This document shows, in pieces, positions 47,518-56,528 of a stretch of 64,000 bases of DNA (the stretch's first letter is position 1; the number at the start of each line of letters is the position of its first letter). Under the pieces are notes generated by a model. It had not been told where the DNA came from. It ran no database searches and saw nothing but the letters and a program-made list of their open reading frames with translations. The stretch covers positions 281,011-345,010 of the forward strand of contig NZ_JALCZU010000002.1 in assembly GCF_023522835.1 (NCBI RefSeq). The letters run 5' to 3'. This DNA comes from Oceanobacillus saliphilus (GTDB lineage: Bacteria; Bacillota; Bacilli; Bacillales; Amphibacillaceae). The translations under genes were made by a program, and so were the position numbers.

Positions 47518-47553
47518 ATTTTATCCTCCATTAAAACTTACTCTATTCGTATG

Positions 47554-47695
47554 TGTCCAAAAAGTTGCCAAATCAGAAGTGATAAGATCAAGGCGAAGCT
47601 ATAAGCAACCAAACGTATACAATTGATACGTGAGAAGCTAAAATGATAAGCCTACGAAGAGAATTGACGCTTATCATTTCGTTACTTTTCGAACA
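47554..47695. mobile_element. MITE-like 142-bp element C
   Basis: The ends TGTCCAAAAAGTTGC and GTTACTTTTCGAACA are imperfect 15-bp terminal inverted repeats (about 4 mismatches). Inside are further palindromes: AAATGATAAGC/GCTTATCATTT and CGTAT-ACAATTG-ATACG. There is no coding frame. The layout suggests a miniature element moved by a transposase elsewhere. Confidence 0.55.
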
Positions 47696-47728
47696 GCCTC
47701 TAGTAACAATCATACTCATTCAAAAGAA

Positions 47729-47767
47729 AAGGAGCAACCTTCAGTATGAAAGATTACTCCTTTTTTT
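47729..47767. terminator. Terminator of the ABC exporter operon
   Basis: An imperfect stem GGAGTAATCTTT...GAAGGTTGCTCC on the minus strand, with T-rich flanks. Confidence 0.75.
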
Positions 47768-47770
47768 GGA

Positions 47771-49597
47771 TCAGATTGCATCCAGCATTGTAAACTGCGA
47801 TTTTACCAGATCAAAATACTTTCCTTGTTTCTTCATTAATTCATCATGGCTGCCCTGCTCTAAAATCCGACCATGTTCCAACACGAAAATATTATCAGAT
47901 TCCCGTATTGTCGATAATCGATGGGCAATTATTATGGATGTTCTGCCTTTGAGAAGTTTCCGTAATGCTCTTTGAATTTTCACTTCTGACTCTGTATCAA
48001 TGCTCGCTGTTGCCTCATCAAGAATAATAATGCTTGGGTCAGCAAGCAGTGCTCTGGCAAACGATAGTAGTTGTCTCTCGCCAGCAGAAAGGATGTTACC
48101 TCGTTCTTCTACCTCTGTATGGTAGTCGTCAGCCAAGCGCTGGATAAAATCATCTGCACCTACTACTTTTGCAGCTTGAATCACCTCTTCATCGGTAGCG
48201 TTCGGTTTACCGAATCGGATATTCTCCATAATTGTCCCTGAGAAAATAAATGTATCCTGAAGCACAACACTTATCCTTTGACGTAAACTATCAAGCAAAA
48301 CATCCCTTATATCATATCCATCCACTGTAACAGCACCAGAAGTTGGATCATAAAAACGACTGATTAGATTAGCTATGGTTGATTTTCCGCTGCCTGTATG
48401 GCCCACCAATGCAATGGTCTGCCCTTCCTCAATTTCGAGAGATATTTCATGTAATGCTACACGATCCTTATTATAGGAAAAACCAACACGGTCAAATTTA
48501 ATGTGTCCCTTCATATCTTTAAACGTATAAGCATCCTTTTTTTCTTCCACATTTGGTTGCTCATCCAAAAACTCAAAAATCCGTTCAGAAGAGGCCATTG
48601 CCATGAGCAGTTGATTATACATCTGTCCAAGTCGTGAAATAGGCTCCCAAAACATTCCAAGGAAAAAGGCAAAGGATACGAATGTTCCAATTTCAATGCT
48701 TCCGTTCAAAATCAAGTACGCACCAAAAGCAATTAGAATTATTGTCCCTATTGCATCACAAATTTCAACCAATGGACGGAAAAAAGCACTTTTTCTTGCT
48801 GCATCTTTAAAGCTGTTGAAATAACCTTCATTAACGCCATTGAAAAACGCAGCATTTTCTTTTTCCTGTGAAAATGATTGGGTGATTCTCATACCTTGAA
48901 TTCCCTCATTTAAATGAGAGTTCAGGCGCGATTGATGTGAACGAACGTCCTGCCAGGATCTTCTGATTGTTTTTCTGAGTTTAGTTGAGATAAAAAACAT
49001 TAGTGGAATAACAATAATCACAGCCAAAGCAAGTGGCGGACTTAATACAAACAGGATTACGATAATTCCAAAAAGCATCACTGCATCCATCAACAGATTG
49101 ATGATTCCGTTCGTAAAAAGCTCCTGCAATGAATTGATATCATTCAAGATTCGAACTAATATTGATCCTGCCGAACGGGTGTCAAAAAAACGGTGGGACA
49201 GTCGTTGAACATGTGAAAACAATTTTTGTCTAAGATCAAAAATTACATTCTGCCCCAGTATATTCACCCATTTTATCCGAAACGTGTTGGCGACAAAATT
49301 TATTAAGTACAGGATAGCGATTCCCATTACAAGGTATCCAAGCAATGAAAAGTCCTCTCCCATAATCGCCATATCAATTGCGACTTTACCTATTAATATA
49401 GGAACCGTTAAACGAATAATAGTCGATATGAGCATAGCTATGATTGCTGCTGGTAAATATGTTTTCGAATATGGTTTAACAAATTGGAGCAATCGCCCCA
49501 TTTGTGACCAGTTAAATGGTTTATCGATTACCTGGTCAACTGTATAGGAAAACCGCAATAAATGACGGCTTTCTTCTTTATCCTGCTTATTTACCAT
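47771..49597 (-). CDS. yknV: Heterodimeric ABC exporter, subunit 2 (YknV-like), catalytic half
   Basis: A 608-residue half-transporter with six membrane helices (about 30-330) and an ATPase domain: Walker A GHTGSGKST from 399, Walker B IIILDE with catalytic E528, H-loop H559. Its signature motif is LSAGE (503-507) in place of LSGGQ. Together with the upstream gene it should form one canonical and one degenerate ATP site, as in BmrCD and TM287/288. Substrate unknown. AAGGAGGGGG precedes the ATG. Confidence 0.88.
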   Translation of the reverse strand: MVNKQDKEESRHLLRFSYTVDQVIDKPFNWSQMGRLLQFVKPYSKTYLPAAIIAMLISTIIRLTVPILIGKVAIDMAIMGEDFSLLGYLVMGIAILYLINFVANTFRIKWVNILGQNVIFDLRQKLFSHVQRLSHRFFDTRSAGSILVRILNDINSLQELFTNGIINLLMDAVMLFGIIVILFVLSPPLALAVIIVIPLMFFISTKLRKTIRRSWQDVRSHQSRLNSHLNEGIQGMRITQSFSQEKENAAFFNGVNEGYFNSFKDAARKSAFFRPLVEICDAIGTIILIAFGAYLILNGSIEIGTFVSFAFFLGMFWEPISRLGQMYNQLLMAMASSERIFEFLDEQPNVEEKKDAYTFKDMKGHIKFDRVGFSYNKDRVALHEISLEIEEGQTIALVGHTGSGKSTIANLISRFYDPTSGAVTVDGYDIRDVLLDSLRQRISVVLQDTFIFSGTIMENIRFGKPNATDEEVIQAAKVVGADDFIQRLADDYHTEVEERGNILSAGERQLLSFARALLADPSIIILDEATASIDTESEVKIQRALRKLLKGRTSIIIAHRLSTIRESDNIFVLEHGRILEQGSHDELMKKQGKYFDLVKSQFTMLDAI

Positions 49598-49615
49598 TCA
49601 AGGTCCCCCTCCTTA

Positions 49616-51364
49616 TCAACCTACTGTGTTCATGATTGCTTCACGATCTTGATATTGAATGTTGTAAATGCGCTCATATGGTCCTTTATGATTTAATAGA
49701 TAATCATGTGTTCCGCGCTCCACAACTTTACCATCTTCCAGAACCAATATTTCATCTGCATGTTTTAAAGAAGAAATACGATGGGCAATAATAAATGTCG
49801 TTCTGCCTATCATCACTTCACGCAATGCTTTTTGAATGTTGAATTCCGTTTCCATATCAACCGCAGATGTCGCATCATCCAGGACGAGAATACTTGGATT
49901 AATGCAAATCGCACGTGCAATTGCTATTCTTTGCTTCTGGCCACCTGAGAGCCCCATGCCCCGTTCACCGAGCATCGTATCGTAACCATTAGGAAGTTCC
50001 GTAATGAATTCATGTGCCTGTGCTCTTTTTGCAGCTGCTATAATTTCTTTTTCTGAAATATCCGGCCTTCCGTAAGCAATGTTTGACTTGATCGATGTGG
50101 AGAACAAAAACGGTTCCTGCAAAACAAAGCCAATATGACTTCTTAGCGTTTTTAGTTTATAATCTGCTACTGGTCTTCCGTCAATCAGTACTTCCCCAAC
50201 CTGTGGCTCATAGAACCTAGTGATTAACTGAGTAATACTCGTTTTTCCAGATCCAGTGGCACCAATCAGACCAATCACTTTTCCAGGAGGTGCATCAAAA
50301 TTGATATCTTTTAATGCAGCATCATCATTTTCAATATAATTCAAGGAAACATGTTTGAAAGTCACATGACCTTTAATTGGATGGTCAACAGCATTCTCTA
50401 TCTCAACAATATCTTCTTTAGCATCCAAAATCTCAATTAATCGTTCCCCTGATGCTTTTGCCTGTGAAAACTGGTTGACAATAAACCCAAGGTTCATTAA
50501 TGGTCCAAGGATATACCATACAAGGCTGAAGAAGGCGACAAGTTCACCCAGTCCAAGCTTCCCCTCCATAACCAAATATCCACCAAAAGCCAGCAATGCA
50601 ACAACACAAACATTGCCAATAAACTCCATAAACGGAAAATATTTTGCCCAAAGTTTCGATGTCTTTATATAATTTTGCCGATAGTTATCATTACTTGTAG
50701 AAAATCTTCCAATTTCAAAGTCTTCTCTTGATAAAGATTTTACTGTATTCATACCGCTAATGTTTTCTTGAACCCTTGTATTCAGCTTACCAAATGATTT
50801 TCTGATGTCTCTGAATGCTGGATGGACTCGTTTATCAAACTTAAAAACAACAATAGCCAGGAACGGAATTGCAGCCATCGTAACGAACGCTAGTGGAACC
50901 GAGTAATAAAACATAATACTTAAACTGATTGCAATCAGTAGTACCATTCTAATCAATTCTGCGAAGCCAACGGATAGAAAAAATCGGAACCCTTCAACAT
51001 CAGCTGTCAAGCGTGACATAATATCCCCAGTCTTAGCATTATCGTAATACTTAAATGCCAATGCTTGGAGTTTATCATACAATGCCCTGCGCAGATGATA
51101 AACGGTTGTCATCCCAAAGAGGTCTCCTAAATATTGAAATATAAATGTGGAAAGACCTTTGACAACCATTAATCCAAGAAAGATGGCACATATCCATGGG
51201 ATTAACTCATACCTATTCTGAAGAACAACTTCATCTATCGTCACTTGCAAGATAATTGGATATACAACTGTTATGCCTGTTACAAATAATAAAAAGAATA
51301 ATGACCAAAAGAAGTATTTCTTGTGTGGCCAATAATATTGTTTTAGCTTTTTAAATGTAATCAA
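49616..51364 (-). CDS. yknU: Heterodimeric ABC exporter, subunit 1 (YknU-like), degenerate half
   Basis: A 582-residue half-transporter: six helices, Walker A GATGSGKTS from 368, canonical signature LSGGQ (472-476), H528. The catalytic glutamate after Walker B is aspartate (ILVLDDATSA, D497). Since the partner has a defective signature, both defects fall on the same composite site. It starts at TTG with GGAGGGGGA upstream and runs 18 bp ahead of subunit 2. Confidence 0.87.
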   Translation of the reverse strand: MITFKKLKQYYWPHKKYFFWSLFFLLFVTGITVVYPIILQVTIDEVVLQNRYELIPWICAIFLGLMVVKGLSTFIFQYLGDLFGMTTVYHLRRALYDKLQALAFKYYDNAKTGDIMSRLTADVEGFRFFLSVGFAELIRMVLLIAISLSIMFYYSVPLAFVTMAAIPFLAIVVFKFDKRVHPAFRDIRKSFGKLNTRVQENISGMNTVKSLSREDFEIGRFSTSNDNYRQNYIKTSKLWAKYFPFMEFIGNVCVVALLAFGGYLVMEGKLGLGELVAFFSLVWYILGPLMNLGFIVNQFSQAKASGERLIEILDAKEDIVEIENAVDHPIKGHVTFKHVSLNYIENDDAALKDINFDAPPGKVIGLIGATGSGKTSITQLITRFYEPQVGEVLIDGRPVADYKLKTLRSHIGFVLQEPFLFSTSIKSNIAYGRPDISEKEIIAAAKRAQAHEFITELPNGYDTMLGERGMGLSGGQKQRIAIARAICINPSILVLDDATSAVDMETEFNIQKALREVMIGRTTFIIAHRISSLKHADEILVLEDGKVVERGTHDYLLNHKGPYERIYNIQYQDREAIMNTVG

Positions 51365-51483
51365 AAAAATCCCCCTCCCTGATCTAATTCACATACCATA
51401 ATTATTAATATAACGGTTTCCGAAATAAATTGCTACACTTATTTTTAATTTTTTAAAATATTTCATAAATAATGTTGGTCTAA

Positions 51484-51521
51484 AATAAAAAATCACTCCT
51501 ACAGCCTTGAAAGAGTGATTT
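51484..51521 (-). terminator. Terminator downstream of the ykuV-like gene
   Basis: A 10-bp stem (AAATCACTCT and AGGAGTGATTT region) followed by a T run on the minus strand. Confidence 0.85.
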
Positions 51522-51546
51522 GTCTAATATGATTTTCAGTTCGCTT

Positions 51547-51987
51547 TTATTCCAAAATTCGGCCCAGCCGTCTTCTTAACATTGCAATACCATTACGTCC
51601 GGACTGAAAATGTTTTAGTTCTCCTTCTTTCGTAAAAATAAAATAAGCAGGTACATATCTTATTTGAAACCTCCTAGATAACATTTCACTTTGATCTGCA
51701 AATAGCGGTTCCGTTATGTTGAATTTCTCTGCTTCTTTCTTAATACTTTCTATTTCTTTATCATCCTCTGTAAGTGGCGTGTGTATGCTTAACACCTGTA
51801 ATTCACGTTTAAATTCATCACGCATTTGATTGATGAGTGGCATAGCCCTTTTGCACGTATGACAGCTCACTGACCAAAAATAAATAAGAGTAGGTTTATG
51901 TCCAATAAGATCCTCCGTCCGAATCCCTCTTGTATTTATCCACTCACCTTCTGCATGTAAATCCGGTATTTGATCCCGTAATTTCAA
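51547..51987 (-). CDS. ykuV: YkuV-like thiol-disulfide oxidoreductase
   Basis: About 146 residues with a thioredoxin/TlpA fold: FWSVSCHTCKRAMPLINQ holds the CxxC, and VPAYFIFTKEGEL the cis-proline. B. subtilis YkuV has the same SCHxCK active site and is a cytoplasmic thiol-disulfide enzyme. The frame opens at 52029, but AGGGAGG lies 7 nt before the TTG at 51987, which starts LKLRDQIPDL and aligns with the known YkuV start. No signal peptide from that start. Confidence 0.85.
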   Translation of the reverse strand: MKLRDQIPDLHAEGEWINTRGIRTEDLIGHKPTLIYFWSVSCHTCKRAMPLINQMRDEFKRELQVLSIHTPLTEDDKEIESIKKEAEKFNITEPLFADQSEMLSRRFQIRYVPAYFIFTKEGELKHFQSGRNGIAMLRRRLGRILE

Positions 51988-52077
51988 ATCCAATTCCTCC
52001 CTTGTTATGAAAGAATATCTTTGCAGCATTCTTTATAAGTTCTTATTTTATATATGAAAGTAATAGAGATAATGACA

Positions 52078-52207
52078 CAAGAACAAAAGCGAAAACGCCA
52101 GTTTAGGGACGGCGCTTGGAATTTCAATTGCTTATGACGGGAGTTTCTAGGAACCGGAGCTGGACGTGGCTGTTTATGTGTAAAAATTAATTGCTGCCAA
52201 AAATTTC
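52078..52207 (+). repeat. Dispersed intergenic repeat family A, copy 3
   Basis: About 130 bp: AACAAAAGCG, GCGCTTGGAAT, TGCTTATGACGGGAGT, TTCTAGGAACCGGAGC, then the long conserved block TGGACGTGGCTGTTTATGTG followed by an AATTAATTG stretch. It matches copy 2 read in reverse at both ends and copy 1 along its length. Confidence 0.8.
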
Positions 52208-52214
52208 TACCTTC

Positions 52215-52233
52215 CTAACTCAACTTTCGCATA
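52215..52233 (+). repeat. Solo end of the element D family
   Basis: CTAACTCAACTTTCGCATA, 19 bp identical to the left end of the element at 59890-60018, without a partner end nearby. It sits at the T-run side of the next terminator. Confidence 0.6.
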
Positions 52234-52237
52234 AATT

Positions 52238-52283
52238 AAAAAGGCAGAGTCATGTCTATAAGAGACTGACTCTGCCTTTTTTT
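52238..52283. terminator. Terminator of ykuS (bidirectional)
   Basis: A 15-bp stem AAAAAGGCAGAGTCA with TGACTCTGCCTTTTT and a 14-nt loop. Confidence 0.93.
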
Positions 52284-52293
52284 GGCTTATCCA

Positions 52294-52536
52294 TTAACTT
52301 AATTTCTGATTTACCATTTGGCAAACTTCTTCAGCACTTTGCCCATGTGCATTAATTACTGGTCCAGCAATACTGGTGGTTTGCATTCCCATTACATCTT
52401 TATCCTGACCGGAAATAACACAGCAATCACAATGTGCTGCATCATTCTCAGTACGTAAGTCAATAATTTCGTGACCCATTTCCATTAATGCAGTTTTTAC
52501 ATCGGTCAATGTTCCTTCCACACCAATTCGTGCCAT
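52294..52536 (-). CDS. ykuS: UPF0180 protein YkuS
   Basis: An 80-residue protein; MARIGVEGTLTDVKTALMEMGHEIIDL and DVMGMQTTSIAGPVINAHGQSAEEV are the UPF0180 signature. It contains CDCC (cysteines near 34-37), which might bind a metal. Function unknown. AGAGGAGG precedes the ATG. It lies downstream of dapL, as in B. subtilis. Confidence 0.93.
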   Translation of the reverse strand: MARIGVEGTLTDVKTALMEMGHEIIDLRTENDAAHCDCCVISGQDKDVMGMQTTSIAGPVINAHGQSAEEVCQMVNQKLS

Positions 52537-52596
52537 ACGCGTTTCCTCCTCTGAACATGTACATTTACAATTGTAGTTTTTACAGAAAAGTACACA

Positions 52597-53733
52597 TTAT
52601 GCACGTTCGTTCGAGAGCGCATAAAACGTATTGATTACAGATTTCACACCAACTTCAAGTGCATCTTCATTTGGGTTTAGCATATTGTTATGCAATCCAT
52701 AGGGAGAATCCACTCCCAACCAGAACATAAATCCTGGAATTTCTTTCAGCATATCTCCAAAGTCTTCACCTGTCATAGCCGCATTCGCTTCTATAAATGT
52801 AATATCATTTTCACCCATGCAATGACGAAATAGGTCTACATAGTTCCCTTGATTATAAACCTGATAATAATTAGCGCCATAGTCTACCGTGATTTTACAC
52901 TCATGACTGATTTCAAATCCTCTCATGAGTTTTTCAAGTTTTTCTTTTATGATAAGAATAGTTTCAGGATGAAGTGTCCGGATTGTACCTTCAATTCTTG
53001 CCGTTTCTGCAATAGCATTTTGAACGACACCACTTTCCATCTTCCCTACTGTAATGACAGCACTGGTTAATGGATCTAACCCTCTTGATACGATTTGCTG
53101 CATTTGAACAATGAAATTGCTGGCTGCAACAGTCATATCACGTGTTAAATGCGGGTATGCAGCATGACCTCCAAGCCCCTTAAAATCAATAAACAATTCA
53201 CTCGTATTGGCAAAGAGGAGTCCCTCACGAGATGACACCGTCCCAACAGGCAGTTCGGGAGCGATATGCAGTGCAAAAATAACGTCGGGTTTCCATTGTT
53301 GAAATTCCTCCGATTGAAGCATAGGCAACGCACCGCCTGGACCCTCTTCAGCCGGTTGAAAGATAAACACAACATCATCTTTTATTGGATGATGGATGAT
53401 CTGTTCCAATGTCCCGAGTGCGATTGTCATGTGAAAATCATGACCACAAGCATGCATCCTGCCTTCATGTATTGATTTAAATGAAAAATCAGTGGATTCC
53501 TTAATTGGTAGACCATCCATGTCACTTCGGAAACCGATTGTCTGAGTTGAGGCTGTACCTGTAACTTTGACGAGAATCCCGGTTTTCCATGTTTTTATCG
53601 AAACGCGATCCGTCTTCATCTGTTCAATTTTACCAAGTAAATATTTCTGTGTCTTAAATTCCTGAAAACCTAATTCAGGAATCTGATGCAATTCTCTTCT
53701 TGTTTGCAGTAGTTCATATTTCTCCATCGTCAT
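52597..53733 (-). CDS. dapL: N-acetyldiaminopimelate deacetylase DapL (YkuR)
   Basis: An M20-family amidohydrolase of about 378 residues that releases acetate from N-acetyl-LL-diaminopimelate. It shows RRELHQIPELGFQEFKTQKYL at the start, the metal-site segment HACGHDFHMTIALG, FQPAEEGPGGALPM with the catalytic glutamate, and AAMTGEDFGDM near the end. The open frame extends into dapH; the dapH stop at 53741 and comparison with B. subtilis place the start at ATG 53733 or 53727. It follows dapH in one operon. Confidence 0.93.
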   Translation of the reverse strand: MTMEKYELLQTRRELHQIPELGFQEFKTQKYLLGKIEQMKTDRVSIKTWKTGILVKVTGTASTQTIGFRSDMDGLPIKESTDFSFKSIHEGRMHACGHDFHMTIALGTLEQIIHHPIKDDVVFIFQPAEEGPGGALPMLQSEEFQQWKPDVIFALHIAPELPVGTVSSREGLLFANTSELFIDFKGLGGHAAYPHLTRDMTVAASNFIVQMQQIVSRGLDPLTSAVITVGKMESGVVQNAIAETARIEGTIRTLHPETILIIKEKLEKLMRGFEISHECKITVDYGANYYQVYNQGNYVDLFRHCMGENDITFIEANAAMTGEDFGDMLKEIPGFMFWLGVDSPYGLHNNMLNPNEDALEVGVKSVINTFYALSNERA

Positions 53734-53740
53734 CGTCTGC

Positions 53741-54457
53741 TTAATTGTCCAGTTTACGAAGCTCTTGTTTAATTTCTGTTTTCGTTTTTGTTTGCTCATC
53801 AATTTCTTTTAATACTCTTGCTGGTGTTCCTCCAACAAGCGTATTTGGTGCTACATCCTGTGTAACAATTGCTCCTGCTGCTACAATGGCACCCTTGCCA
53901 ACAGTTACTCCTTCAAGTACAACTACATTTGCACCGATTACCACATCATCTTCAATAATCACCGGTTTAGCAGATGGTGGCTCAATGACCCCTGCAAGTA
54001 CAGTCCCAGCACCAATATGGCAATTTTTTCCTACAGTAGCCCGTCCACCTAAAACTGCATTCATATCAATCATTGTACCTTCTCCAATAACGGCACCGAT
54101 ATTAATGGAAGCACCCATCATAATAACTGCACCATCACCAATTTCCACTTGATCACGAATAATTGCACCAGGTTCAATCCGTGCGTTTATTCCTTTTAAA
54201 TCAAGCATGGGAATTGCTGAATTTCTTCTATCGTTTTCGATAACATAATCTGTAATTGCATCCTTATTCGCTTCGATGAAAGCTTCGATTACGTTCCACT
54301 CTCCAAATAAAACACCACTGTTCTTTTCAACAAAGGCTTTAATCGTATCGTCGAAGGTTAGATGATTCAAATCACCTTTTATGTATACTTTAACTGGTGT
54401 ACTTTTTTTACTATTTGAAATAAAGCTGATAATTTCATTGGCATCCATCATTTTCAT
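53741..54457 (-). CDS. dapH: Tetrahydrodipicolinate N-acetyltransferase DapH (YkuQ)
   Basis: A 238-residue acetyltransferase with a left-handed beta-helix made of hexapeptide repeats (about 90-205; for example [50 protein letters not shown]). The opening [28 protein letters not shown] matches B. subtilis YkuQ. It acetylates tetrahydrodipicolinate, the first step of the acetylated diaminopimelate branch. AGGAGG lies 8 nt before ATG 54457; the TTG at 54463 is less likely. Confidence 0.96.
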   Translation of the reverse strand: MKMMDANEIISFISNSKKSTPVKVYIKGDLNHLTFDDTIKAFVEKNSGVLFGEWNVIEAFIEANKDAITDYVIENDRRNSAIPMLDLKGINARIEPGAIIRDQVEIGDGAVIMMGASINIGAVIGEGTMIDMNAVLGGRATVGKNCHIGAGTVLAGVIEPPSAKPVIIEDDVVIGANVVVLEGVTVGKGAIVAAGAIVTQDVAPNTLVGGTPARVLKEIDEQTKTKTEIKQELRKLDN

Positions 54458-54610
54458 GTCCAATTCCTCCTGATATTTATAATCTCTATCTTACTTTAGC
54501 AGACAGTATATTTACTCGCAAATATTTTAAGACAAAAGTACAAGCTTCTAGGATTCCAAAGTTGGGCATGACTTGTTCAGCAATGAAAAATCCTGCGGTG
54601 CTCTTACTCT

Positions 54611-54641
54611 AAAAAAAACAGCCTTCCGTTTGGAAAGGCTG
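54611..54641 (-). terminator. Terminator of cbpB
   Basis: Stem CAGCCTTTCC and GGAAGGCTG (one bulge) with a 4-nt loop and eight T on the minus strand. Confidence 0.88.
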
Positions 54642-54650
54642 ATAATCACA

Positions 54651-55103
54651 TTAATGTTTTTTGTACGAGTTGACATATATATTCTTTTTAATCTCTTTAA
54701 GGATGGCTCTTCTGGTCAATATGCCATCAAAGTATCCTTCCTTATCGACCAGGCAGATAAATGGATGGTCAATAACGGCATTTAGTCCGTCAAGAAGTGA
54801 ATTTTCTCTTGTAAGCGTCGGAATATCCCTGTTCAATACTTCTTTAACCTTCATGGAGGAGAGTTTTTCAATTTCAAAATTTTCCAGTCCAAGGATTTGA
54901 TTTAAAATGACCGTTTTACCAATAATTCCAACCAATTTATAAGATGCGTCCAAGACCGGAACTGCTGAGTATCCTGATTTAACGAGCACAAGCAATGCAT
55001 GCTCCAAAGGGTTATTCAATTGCACATGGGCAACTTTTTCCGAGGGAATCAATAGATCGTTAATGGAAATTTCGGCTAGCTGCTTATCTTGAATAAGACT
55101 CAT
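54651..55103 (-). CDS. cbpB: Cyclic-di-AMP-binding CBS protein CbpB/DarB (YkuL)
   Basis: A 150-residue protein made of two CBS domains (about 13-75 and 80-140): DLLIPSEKVAHVQLNNPLEHALLVLVKSGYSAVPVLD and VLNRDIPTLTRENSLLDGL. This matches YkuL, now DarB/CbpB, which without c-di-AMP binds the (p)ppGpp synthetase Rel and pyruvate carboxylase in Gram-positives; pycA is also in this window. The place next to dapH fits the yku cluster. Confidence 0.88.
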   Translation of the reverse strand: MSLIQDKQLAEISINDLLIPSEKVAHVQLNNPLEHALLVLVKSGYSAVPVLDASYKLVGIIGKTVILNQILGLENFEIEKLSSMKVKEVLNRDIPTLTRENSLLDGLNAVIDHPFICLVDKEGYFDGILTRRAILKEIKKNIYVNSYKKH

Positions 55104-55240
55104 ATATTCGCCCCCTTCATCAAAACTATCACAAACTTTAACCTAATACGAATTGCATAACATGTTAATCCTGATTATACACCGCTATACTAATTTTACC
55201 ATATCACTTAATTTGAGACATCATTTATGGTTGCAAACAG

Positions 55241-55269
55241 TTGAAAATAACGTTCACACATCTTACAAT
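55241..55269 (+). promoter_or_regulatory. Sigma-A promoter of czrA-czcD
   Basis: TTGAAA, 17 bp, TACAAT. The metal-repressor operator begins at the end of the -10 hexamer. Confidence 0.75.
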
Positions 55270-55289
55270 ATGAACATATGATCATATAT
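55268..55289 (+). promoter_or_regulatory. ArsR/SmtB-type operator (CzrA site)
   Basis: ATATGAACATATGATCATAT is an imperfect inverted repeat of the ATATGAAC/TTCATAT class bound by zinc-sensing ArsR-family repressors. It covers the expected transcription start. Confidence 0.75.
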
Positions 55290-55306
55290 TAAAGAGGTGT
55301 GGAATA

Positions 55307-55609
55307 TTGCAATATAATACAATGGACGAACGTTTAATTGAAGACGTTTCCCAAATCTTTAAAGCTTTATCTGACCCAACCAGAATTAAAATATTGCATT
55401 TGCTTTTTCAAAAAGAATGCTCCGTTAATGAAATTGCTGAACAACTAAACATGAAGCAGTCCACCATCTCTCATCAATTAAAGTACTTGAAGCAATTACA
55501 CTTGGTCAAAAAACGCAGGGATAAAACCATGGCATACTATTCGCCTGATGACTATCATGTCATGAACTTACTGGAGCAGACAATTGAGCATTCCAAACAC
55601 ACCAATTAG
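55307..55609 (+). CDS. czrA: Zinc-responsive ArsR/SmtB-family repressor (CzrA-like)
   Basis: A 100-residue winged-helix repressor ([23 protein letters not shown]; recognition helix around [16 protein letters not shown]). It has no N-terminal cysteine sensor, but the alpha-5 site DxH...HxxH is complete (D82, H84, H95, H98), the zinc/cobalt site of CzrA and SmtB. Metal binding should release the operator just upstream and derepress czcD. It starts at TTG with AGAGGTG 7 nt upstream. Confidence 0.92.
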   Translation: MQYNTMDERLIEDVSQIFKALSDPTRIKILHLLFQKECSVNEIAEQLNMKQSTISHQLKYLKQLHLVKKRRDKTMAYYSPDDYHVMNLLEQTIEHSKHTN

Positions 55610-55619
55610 GAGGAATACT

Positions 55620-56528
55620 ATGGGACACCATCATGATCATGATCATGGCCATCACCATACAACCAATACCCGTGTACTGTTCTGGAGCTTTATTCTTATT
55701 TTCTCGTTTATGATAGTCGAGGCAATTGGTGGGATTCTAACGAACAGTTTAGCCTTATTATCAGATGCAGGACATATGTTGAGTGATGCAGTTGCATTGG
55801 GGCTTAGTCTCCTCGCATTTAAAATCGGTGAAAAAAAAGCAACAGGTAATAAAACTTTTGGTTATCGACGATTCGAGATTATAGCTGCTTTTATTAACGG
55901 TATAACGCTGATAATCATTTCTCTCTATATATTCTATGAAGCCTTTCATCGTTTCGCCAATCCACCAAATGTAAGTGGCAATATGATGATAATCGCCTTT
56001 TTGGGACTTTGTATCAATATAGTAGTAGCCTGGCTGCTAATGCGTGGGGATTCAAAGGAAAACCTGAATATTCGTAGTGCACTATTTCACGTTATTGGTG
56101 ATTTGCTTGGATCTGTTGGTGCCCTTCTTGCAGGTCTTTTTATCATTCTGTTCGGTTGGAATATTGCAGACCCAATAGCAAGTGTTCTCGTCGCAATTTT
56201 AATCGTTATTGCCGGATTCCGAATCACGAGGGATGCCACACATATTCTGATGGAGGGTAAACCGCATCATGTCAATATTGATTCCATGACAAAAGCCCTG
56301 GCAGAAATGGAAGACATTGAAGATGTACATGATGTGCATGTTTGGTCCATTACATCCGAGTTCACGTCCATGAGCTGCCATCTCGTAGTAAATAAATCAA
56401 TAGACCGTGACAACATACTGAAAAAGGCTAATGAGTTGATTAAAAACCAGTTCCATATTTCTCATTGTACCATTCAGATTGAAGGGAATCATTCAGAGTT
56501 CCATAGTGATTGTAATTCCTGCAATTAA
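55620..56528 (+). CDS. czcD: Cation diffusion facilitator CzcD-type zinc/cadmium exporter
   Basis: A 302-residue CDF protein: histidine-rich N-terminus (HHHDHDHGHHH), six membrane helices, the metal sites ALLSDAGHMLSDA in helix 2 and SALFHVIGDLLGSVG in helix 5 (HxxxD type), and a cytoplasmic C-domain (about 210-300) with DVHDVHVWS. It exchanges Zn2+ or Cd2+ for protons at the membrane. TAGGAGGAAT precedes the ATG; it follows czrA by 10 bp and is controlled with it. Confidence 0.94.
   Translation: MGHHHDHDHGHHHTTNTRVLFWSFILIFSFMIVEAIGGILTNSLALLSDAGHMLSDAVALGLSLLAFKIGEKKATGNKTFGYRRFEIIAAFINGITLIIISLYIFYEAFHRFANPPNVSGNMMIIAFLGLCINIVVAWLLMRGDSKENLNIRSALFHVIGDLLGSVGALLAGLFIILFGWNIADPIASVLVAILIVIAGFRITRDATHILMEGKPHHVNIDSMTKALAEMEDIEDVHDVHVWSITSEFTSMSCHLVVNKSIDRDNILKKANELIKNQFHISHCTIQIEGNHSEFHSDCNSCN

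Noticed and set aside
54458-54650. Lysine riboswitch upstream of dapH
   Set aside because: The leader is short and I find none of the conserved L-box stretches; no riboswitch can be claimed.
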